A stretch of DNA of 14,918 bases from an uncultured Lysobacteraceae bacterium. GTDB lineage: Bacteria > Pseudomonadota > Gammaproteobacteria > Xanthomonadales > Xanthomonadaceae. A program made the translations under genes and the position numbers. The DNA lies in assembly GCA_946886995.1 (NCBI GenBank), contig CAMPJU010000008.1, positions 1 through 14,918 on the forward strand, in the 5' to 3' direction. How positions within the stretch are numbered: position 1 is the stretch's first letter; each line of letters opens with the position of its first letter. The notes beneath the pieces are model-generated. The model saw nothing but the letters and a program-made list of their open reading frames with translations. It made no database searches and was not told where the DNA came from. This document shows, piece by piece, positions 7,608 through 12,423 of this stretch.

Positions 7608-8915
7608 ATGTCGACCGCGCCCGCCGAAGACCTGTCCCGCCGGATCGGCGCCCTGGCCCGCGAGGCGGAACAGGCCAGCGCGGGCGGCGACCATGCCCGC
7701 GCGGCGCGATCCTGGATGCAGCTGCTGTCGCTCGCGCCCGGCCAGGTGGAGGCGATGACCCGCCTGGCGCAATGCCACCTCGCACTCGGCGACCGGGCGG
7801 CCGCGCGCGACCTGCTGCACAAGGCGCTGGCCGCCCGGCCGACGCACGCGCTCGCCCATGCGTTGATGGCGCGCATCCACGTGGCCGAGGGCGACAGCGA
7901 CCGCGCGATCGAATCACTGGATGCCGCGATCCGGCACGATCCCGGTGCCTGGGGTGCGTTGTTCGAGAAGGCGCGGCTACTCGAGTCTGCCGGGCGCACC
8001 CGCGAGGCGGCGCTGTGCTGGAGCACCGGCCTGCAGGTCCTTCCGCCGGAACTCGCGCGCGCACCGCAGTTGCGCCAGACGATCGACGCCGCGCGCGCCG
8101 CCGCCGCGGCCAACCAGCGGGAACTGCGCGACTTCCTGGACGCGCGCACCGCCGGGCTCCGCGCGCAGGAGCGGCCGCGCGACGTCGAACGGTACGAGCA
8201 TTGCCTCGACATCCTGACCGGCCGGCGGGCGTTCATCACCGCGCGGCCGGCCCACCTCGCGATGCCGGAACTGCCGGCCATCCAGTTCTTCCACCGTGAG
8301 GACTTCGACTGGGCGCCCGCGGTCGAGGCCGCCACGCCGGCCATCCTCGCCGAGCTCGAGGCCGTCTCCAGTGGCGACCGCGCCGGCTTCGAGCCCTACG
8401 TGCAGACCCGGCCGGGCGAGACCAGCGCACAGTTCGCCGAGCTCGACCACAACCTCGCCTGGGGCGCGTACTTCCTGTGGAAGCACGGCGACCGGATCGA
8501 TGCCCACTGCGCGCGCTGCCCCGCCACCGTCGCGGCGGTGGAACAGGCGCCGATGGTGCACATCCGTTCGCGCGCTCCGGCGGTGCTGTTCTCCGAACTG
8601 CAGCCCGGCGCCCACATCCCCGCGCACAACGGGGCCACCAACACGCGGTTGACGGTCCACCTGCCGCTGGTCGTGCCCGACGGCTGCGCATTCCGCGTGG
8701 GCGACGACATCCGTCCGTGGGTGCCGGGCGAACTCTTCATCTTCGACGACACCATCCAGCACGAAGCCTGGAACCGCGGCGGCGAACGCCGTGTCGTGCT
8801 GATCTTCGACATCTGGCATCCGCTGCTGACCGCGCTGGAACGCGAGCTGGTGACCCGCACCGTCGAAGGCCTGCTCGACTACTACGACGGGGCGAGCGAG
8901 CTGGGCGAACTCTGA
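7608..8915 (+). CDS. TPR-containing aspartyl/asparaginyl beta-hydroxylase family protein
   Basis: 435-residue cytosolic 2-oxoglutarate/Fe(II) dioxygenase of the AspH/LpxO-type family (Asp_Arg_Hydrox), with N-terminal TPR helices. Residues about 10-145 hold three to four TPR units (for example AARSWMQLLSLAPGQVEAM, and AARDLLHKALAARPTHALAH). The catalytic double-stranded beta-helix is at about 315-405. By comparison with mammalian AspH, which uses two histidines and no acidic ligand, the iron ligands are His340 (in GAHIPAHNGATNTRL) and His385 (in IFDDTIQHEAWN). Arg395 (RRVVLIFDIWHP) should bind 2-oxoglutarate; His351 (TVHLPL) is also conserved. The residues needed for activity appear intact. 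The stop TGA and the next ATG are two bases apart, so the sulfotransferase is almost certainly coupled to it. The substrate is unknown: a protein Asp/Asn side chain, or a lipid as in LpxO, are both possible. The TPRs favour a polypeptide. Confidence 0.93.
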   Translation: MSTAPAEDLSRRIGALAREAEQASAGGDHARAARSWMQLLSLAPGQVEAMTRLAQCHLALGDRAAARDLLHKALAARPTHALAHALMARIHVAEGDSDRAIESLDAAIRHDPGAWGALFEKARLLESAGRTREAALCWSTGLQVLPPELARAPQLRQTIDAARAAAAANQRELRDFLDARTAGLRAQERPRDVERYEHCLDILTGRRAFITARPAHLAMPELPAIQFFHREDFDWAPAVEAATPAILAELEAVSSGDRAGFEPYVQTRPGETSAQFAELDHNLAWGAYFLWKHGDRIDAHCARCPATVAAVEQAPMVHIRSRAPAVLFSELQPGAHIPAHNGATNTRLTVHLPLVVPDGCAFRVGDDIRPWVPGELFIFDDTIQHEAWNRGGERRVVLIFDIWHPLLTALERELVTRTVEGLLDYYDGASELGEL

Positions 8916-8917
8916 GC

Positions 8918-10777
8918 ATGGCGCACCCGACCGACAGCACCGGCGGCGACGGCAGGTCCATCGACGCCAGGCTCGCGGAAGTCGTCGCGCTGGTGCAGCG
9001 CAACGCACTGGACGACGCCGGCGACCGGCTGGACCAGTTGCTGCGGGAGGCGCCCGGACACCCCGCCACCCACCAGCTCGCGGCCCAGCTGGCCGTGCGG
9101 CGCGGGCAGCCGGATGTCGCACTGCGGCACATGGAGGAGGCCAGCCGGCGCGCACCGGACCGCGCCGACATCCACTTCCAGCTCGCATGCCTGCAGGCGC
9201 ATGCGGGCGACCTGGAGCCGGCCCTCGCCCACTTCCGCACCGCCACCCGCCAGCGCCCGGCGTTTGCCGAAGCGTGGCGGTTCCTCGGCACCACCCTGTT
9301 GCGCGCGCATCGCGACGCCGAGGCGCGGGACGCGTTGCGGCAGGCGCATGCACTGTCACCGGCCGATCCGGTCGCGCTGCGCGCGCTGGCCGACGTCGAG
9401 TTCCGCAGCGGCTGGCCCGCGGATGCCCTGCCGTTGTGGCAGGCGCTGCTGGAACGGCAGCCGGCGGACGTGCAGGCGCGGCTGCGCACCGGCGAGAGCC
9501 TGGCCCGCCTCGGCTTCCAGTCCCGTGCCGTCGCGTGCTTCCAGGAGGGCGTGGCGCTGCTGCCGGACTCCGATGCGCTTTGGCTCGCGCTTGCCCAGGC
9601 GGCCGAGGATGCGGGCGAGCGCGACTCCGCCCGCGACGCCTACGAGCGCGCGCTCGCGTTGCACCCCGACTGGCCGTTCGCGCTCGCGGGCCTGGTGGGC
9701 CTGTTGCGCGGCGAGGCGCCGGATGCCGTGATGGACCGCGCGGCGCGACTGCTGGCACGGGACGGGACCAGCGACGACGACCGCGCCCTGCTCGGCTATG
9801 CGCTGGGCAAGGCGCGCGATGCACGCGGCGACCATGCCGCGGCGATGGGCCACTGGCACGACGCCAACGCCGCGCGCCGGCGCGTGGCGGGCGAGCCGGA
9901 CGCGGCGGCATTCCGCGCCCGGGTGGACCGCATCATCGCCGCCTTCCCGCACGAGCTGTTCGCGACGCGCGCCGCCTCGGCGAGCAACGACGACCGCCCG
10001 GTCTTCATCGTCGGCATGCCACGCAGCGGCACCACGCTGACCGAGCAGATCCTGGCCAGCCACCCGCGGATGCACGGCTGCGGCGAACTGCCCGACATCG
10101 CGATGCTCTCGCGGCGGCTGGGGACGGACGACCCGGCGGCGCTGCGATGGCCCGCGTCCAGGTCGCTGCTCGCGCCCGGCGTCCTCCGCGAATCGATCGA
10201 CCGCTACCTGGCTGCCGCCACGCGGCATGCGCCGGCCACCGCCGAACGCCTGGTCGACAAGGAGCCGCTGGACTTCCTGAACCTCGGCCTGGTCGCGCTG
10301 ATGTTCCCGCGCGCCCGCGTCATCTGGTGCCGGCGCGATCCGCGCGACATCGCGGTATCCATCTACGGCGAGAATTTTGCGCTGGACGAGGCACTGGCCA
10401 CCGACCTGCCAGCGATCGGGCACTACATCGTCCAGCAGGAACGCCTGATGCGGCACTGGCAGTCCGCATTGCCGCTGCCGGTGATGGAGTGCCGGTACGA
10501 GGACCTGGTGGCCGACGTCGAGGCGCATGCCCGGCGCCTGGTGGGGTTCACCGGACTGCCGTGGGATCCGGCCTGCCTGGACTTCCATCGCAGCGATCGC
10601 GCGGTGCAGTCACCCAGCCGGTGGCAGGTGCGCCAGCCGGTGCATGCGCGGTCGGTCGGGAGGTGGCGACACTACTCCGGCGCGCTCGGTCCGTTGCTCG
10701 ACGTCCTCGCGCTCGCCGATGGCGACACCACGAACCCCCAGGCCAGCACGCCTTCGCGCTGGACCAGCGGCACGTAG
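8918..10777 (+). CDS. TPR-containing sulfotransferase
   Basis: 619-residue protein with N-terminal TPR repeats (about residues 15-320) and a C-terminal PAPS-dependent sulfotransferase domain (about 360-595). Visible motifs: the 5'-phosphosulfate loop FIVGMPRSGTTLTEQILASH (363-382), GCGELPDI (387-394), VDKEPLDFLNLGLV (447-460), the 3'-phosphate-binding stretch RRDPRDIAVSIYGENF (472-487), and the family-typical end RQPVHARSVGRWRHY (572-586). Relatives often have DKMP where this protein has DKEP. The enzyme should transfer sulfate from PAPS to a hydroxyl of an unknown substrate, and the TPRs suggest a protein or peptide partner. The ATG at 8918 follows the hydroxylase stop by two bases. The last 106 bases lie antisense to the 3' end of the methyltransferase gene; the conserved core ends at the edge of that overlap, so only a variable tail is shared. 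Confidence 0.93.
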   Translation: MAHPTDSTGGDGRSIDARLAEVVALVQRNALDDAGDRLDQLLREAPGHPATHQLAAQLAVRRGQPDVALRHMEEASRRAPDRADIHFQLACLQAHAGDLEPALAHFRTATRQRPAFAEAWRFLGTTLLRAHRDAEARDALRQAHALSPADPVALRALADVEFRSGWPADALPLWQALLERQPADVQARLRTGESLARLGFQSRAVACFQEGVALLPDSDALWLALAQAAEDAGERDSARDAYERALALHPDWPFALAGLVGLLRGEAPDAVMDRAARLLARDGTSDDDRALLGYALGKARDARGDHAAAMGHWHDANAARRRVAGEPDAAAFRARVDRIIAAFPHELFATRAASASNDDRPVFIVGMPRSGTTLTEQILASHPRMHGCGELPDIAMLSRRLGTDDPAALRWPASRSLLAPGVLRESIDRYLAAATRHAPATAERLVDKEPLDFLNLGLVALMFPRARVIWCRRDPRDIAVSIYGENFALDEALATDLPAIGHYIVQQERLMRHWQSALPLPVMECRYEDLVADVEAHARRLVGFTGLPWDPACLDFHRSDRAVQSPSRWQVRQPVHARSVGRWRHYSGALGPLLDVLALADGDTTNPQASTPSRWTSGT

Positions 10778-11688
10778 CGCACCTCGCATTCCGGACGGGC
10801 GGATTCGAAATACGCCGCCATGTCAGCGACCTGCGCCGGATCGAGCGCATGTTCCAGCATTTCCCGCGTGCGCAGCGCCGCGGAGCGCATCGCCTCGGCG
10901 TAGGCATCGATCGATTCGATGGAGGCCTCCAGGTTCGCCGCGGTGACCCCGGCCACCAGGCCGTGCACGTGGTCGCGGGCCTCGACCAGGGCGTCCGGTA
11001 CCGCGCTGGCCGCGACATTCGCGGCCAGCCGCGCCATCGCCTGGTTGTATGCATCGCGATCGCGCGTGGCCCGGGCCGCATCGGCCTGCACCACCGCATT
11101 GGCACGCGCCCGTGCGATCCAGGGCAGCACGCGGCGCGCGGCGACCAGCAGTCCGTCCGGCGCGAGCAGGGACGCCTGGTTCTCCAGTTCGACCCGGCCC
11201 ACCGACGCGAGCACCGAACCCGCGTGGTGCAGCACGAACGCCAGCGACCCGCCGGGCCGCGCCACGCGCACGCACTCCGACAGGGCTTCGGGCCGGCGCG
11301 CGTACTCCAGTCCGAACTGGCTGGTGACGCGATCGAACGTGCCATCTGGATAGGGCAGCGCTTCCATCGCCACGCCCGACCGGAAGGTGATGCCCCGATG
11401 CACGTCCGGCCGATACCAGGGCGGCGCGAGCGCCGCCAGGTCGACCGCATCGATCCGCAGGCCTTCCGTGGTGCCCTCACGCTCCCACAGGCGCTGCGGC
11501 AACGCGCCGTTCCCCGTCGCCAGGTCCAGTACGCGTTCTTCCTGCGCCAGGTCCGCGAAGAACGTGTCCCAGAAGTCGCCGATCGCGCCGCTGTACCGGG
11601 CGTCGAAACTCCCCGTGCACGAATGCAGCGCGCCCTGCGCCCAGTATGCGGACCACGCCTGGCGCCGGGTGTCGTCGTCGTCCTTCAT
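10672..11688 (-). CDS. Class I SAM-dependent methyltransferase
   Basis: 338-residue cytosolic methyltransferase of the Methyltransf_11/25 type. The SAM-binding motif I is VLDLATGNGALP (53-64), an acidic residue in AVDLAAL (81-87) should contact the SAM ribose, motif II is MEALPYPDGTFDRVTSQFGLEY (108-129) and motif III is VARPGGSLAFVLHH (142-155). An alpha-helical C-terminal region of about 180 residues (YAEAMRSAALRTREMLEHAL and neighbours) follows and probably shapes the acceptor site. It is not clearly UbiE or any other named enzyme, and the acceptor is unknown. The ATG at 11688 is 14 bases after the stop of the DUF6445 gene, with no strong Shine-Dalgarno site, so the two form an operon. It converges on and overlaps the sulfotransferase gene by 106 bases. 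The last 17 residues, SPSASARTSSNGPSAPE, look like a non-conserved tail. Confidence 0.9.
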   Translation of the reverse strand: MKDDDDTRRQAWSAYWAQGALHSCTGSFDARYSGAIGDFWDTFFADLAQEERVLDLATGNGALPQRLWEREGTTEGLRIDAVDLAALAPPWYRPDVHRGITFRSGVAMEALPYPDGTFDRVTSQFGLEYARRPEALSECVRVARPGGSLAFVLHHAGSVLASVGRVELENQASLLAPDGLLVAARRVLPWIARARANAVVQADAARATRDRDAYNQAMARLAANVAASAVPDALVEARDHVHGLVAGVTAANLEASIESIDAYAEAMRSAALRTREMLEHALDPAQVADMAAYFESARPECEVRYVPLVQREGVLAWGFVVSPSASARTSSNGPSAPE

Positions 11689-11702
11689 GGCGTGCTGCCC
11701 GG

Positions 11703-12314
11703 TCAGCCGCGCGCGGCGGACGCGAAGAACATCAGGTAGACCAGCCGCCCGTTCTCCATCGTGTCGCCGAACGCCTCGCCCGCCGTGTGCCACAGCCAGG
11801 GACGCAGCAGCACCAACCGGTTGAAGCGCATCGGCAGGCGCATCGTCATCTCCCACTTGCCGTCGTCCGTGCTGTCCCGTTCGAGGATCGCGGCGGTCGC
11901 TTCGCGCGCCGACGGGTAACCCATCGCCCGCGCCTCGGCGTCGTTGTACGGCGCGCGGTCGCTGTCGGTCGGCAGGTGCCGGAAGAACTCGGTCCCGCCG
12001 CGGCAATCCCGGGGTTCGCTCAGGTAGAGGATGCCGGACCAGTGGGCGGTGTCGACATGGACCTTCGCCCGGCCCACGTCGCCGGCCAGGGTGATCCTGC
12101 ACTTGCCGTGGGCCTGCGTCGGCGGCATCGGCTGGACCGGCTCGCCCACCAGGCGCGACACCTGTGCCGACAGGCCGTCCAGGTTGATCCGCTCCACGGA
12201 ATTGCGGCCGGGGAACATGTTCTCGCCCGCCGGATAGGTCAGCCGCAGCGCGGCCTCGCGCAGGGCGCGCGGGTTGTCCAGGAAGTCGTCGACGATGATC
12301 AGCGAGGTCGGCAT
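11703..12314 (-). CDS. DUF6445-like protein, probable 2-oxoglutarate/Fe(II) oxygenase fold
   Basis: 203-residue cytosolic protein resembling the DUF6445 family, which turns up near TonB-dependent receptors and tailoring enzymes in Xanthomonadales and Caulobacterales (recalled, not searched). Visible features: MPTSLIIVDDFLDNPRALRE at the start, GENMFPGRNS (30-39), and residues spaced as in a 2-oxoglutarate/Fe(II) oxygenase: His86-Val-Asp88 (HxD) in KVHVDTAHWSGILYL, a distal His176 in RPWLWHTAGEAF, and Arg190 (ENGRLVYLMFF) where 2-oxoglutarate would bind. The fold is therefore probably a small dioxygenase, with the reaction and substrate unknown. The ATG at 12314 starts the conserved region and lies seven bases after a -10-like box. 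It is followed after 14 bases by the methyltransferase gene and preceded on the same strand by the TonB-dependent receptor, from which a strong terminator separates it. Confidence 0.82.
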   Translation of the reverse strand: MPTSLIIVDDFLDNPRALREAALRLTYPAGENMFPGRNSVERINLDGLSAQVSRLVGEPVQPMPPTQAHGKCRITLAGDVGRAKVHVDTAHWSGILYLSEPRDCRGGTEFFRHLPTDSDRAPYNDAEARAMGYPSAREATAAILERDSTDDGKWEMTMRLPMRFNRLVLLRPWLWHTAGEAFGDTMENGRLVYLMFFASAARG

Positions 12315-12321
12315 CGCATCG

Positions 12322-12351
12322 AGCGTAATTGGCCCAACCCCCGTCGTACAA
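12322..12351 (-). promoter_or_regulatory. Probable leaderless promoter of the DUF6445-methyltransferase operon
   Basis: On the minus strand TTGTAC (12351-12346), an 18-base spacer, then TACGCT (12327-12322), whose last base is seven bases before the ATG at 12314. The start codon has no Shine-Dalgarno site, so a leaderless transcript is likely. The matches are modest (TTG in the -35; TA...T in the -10). The promoter sits about 20 bases past the receptor terminator. Confidence 0.45.
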
Positions 12352-12370
12352 GCACGGCCATCCGCCGCAC

Positions 12371-12400
12371 AAAAAAGAAGGGCCCCTTGCGGGGCCCTTC
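12371..12400 (-). terminator. Intrinsic terminator of the TonB-dependent receptor gene
   Basis: GAAGGGCCCC (12377-12386), loop TTGC, then GGGGCCCTTC (12391-12400): a perfect ten-base-pair stem. On the minus strand it is followed by six T residues (the A run at 12371-12376). It starts 23 bases after the receptor stop codon. The plus strand has no T run after the stem, so it works in one direction only. Confidence 0.95.
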
Positions 12401-12423
12401 GAGGTGTCGCAACAGCGATTCGA

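Noticed and set aside
5776..8064. Very long minus-strand open frame antisense to the two exported proteins and the hydroxylase start
   Set aside because: Arg/Pro/Ala/Gly-rich translation without domains; the plus-strand genes have signal peptides, repeats and family motifs.
9187..11739. 850-residue plus-strand open frame over the sulfotransferase and methyltransferase
   Set aside because: It is out of frame with a clear sulfotransferase and antisense to a clear methyltransferase, and is low-complexity Ala/Arg/Gly/Pro sequence.
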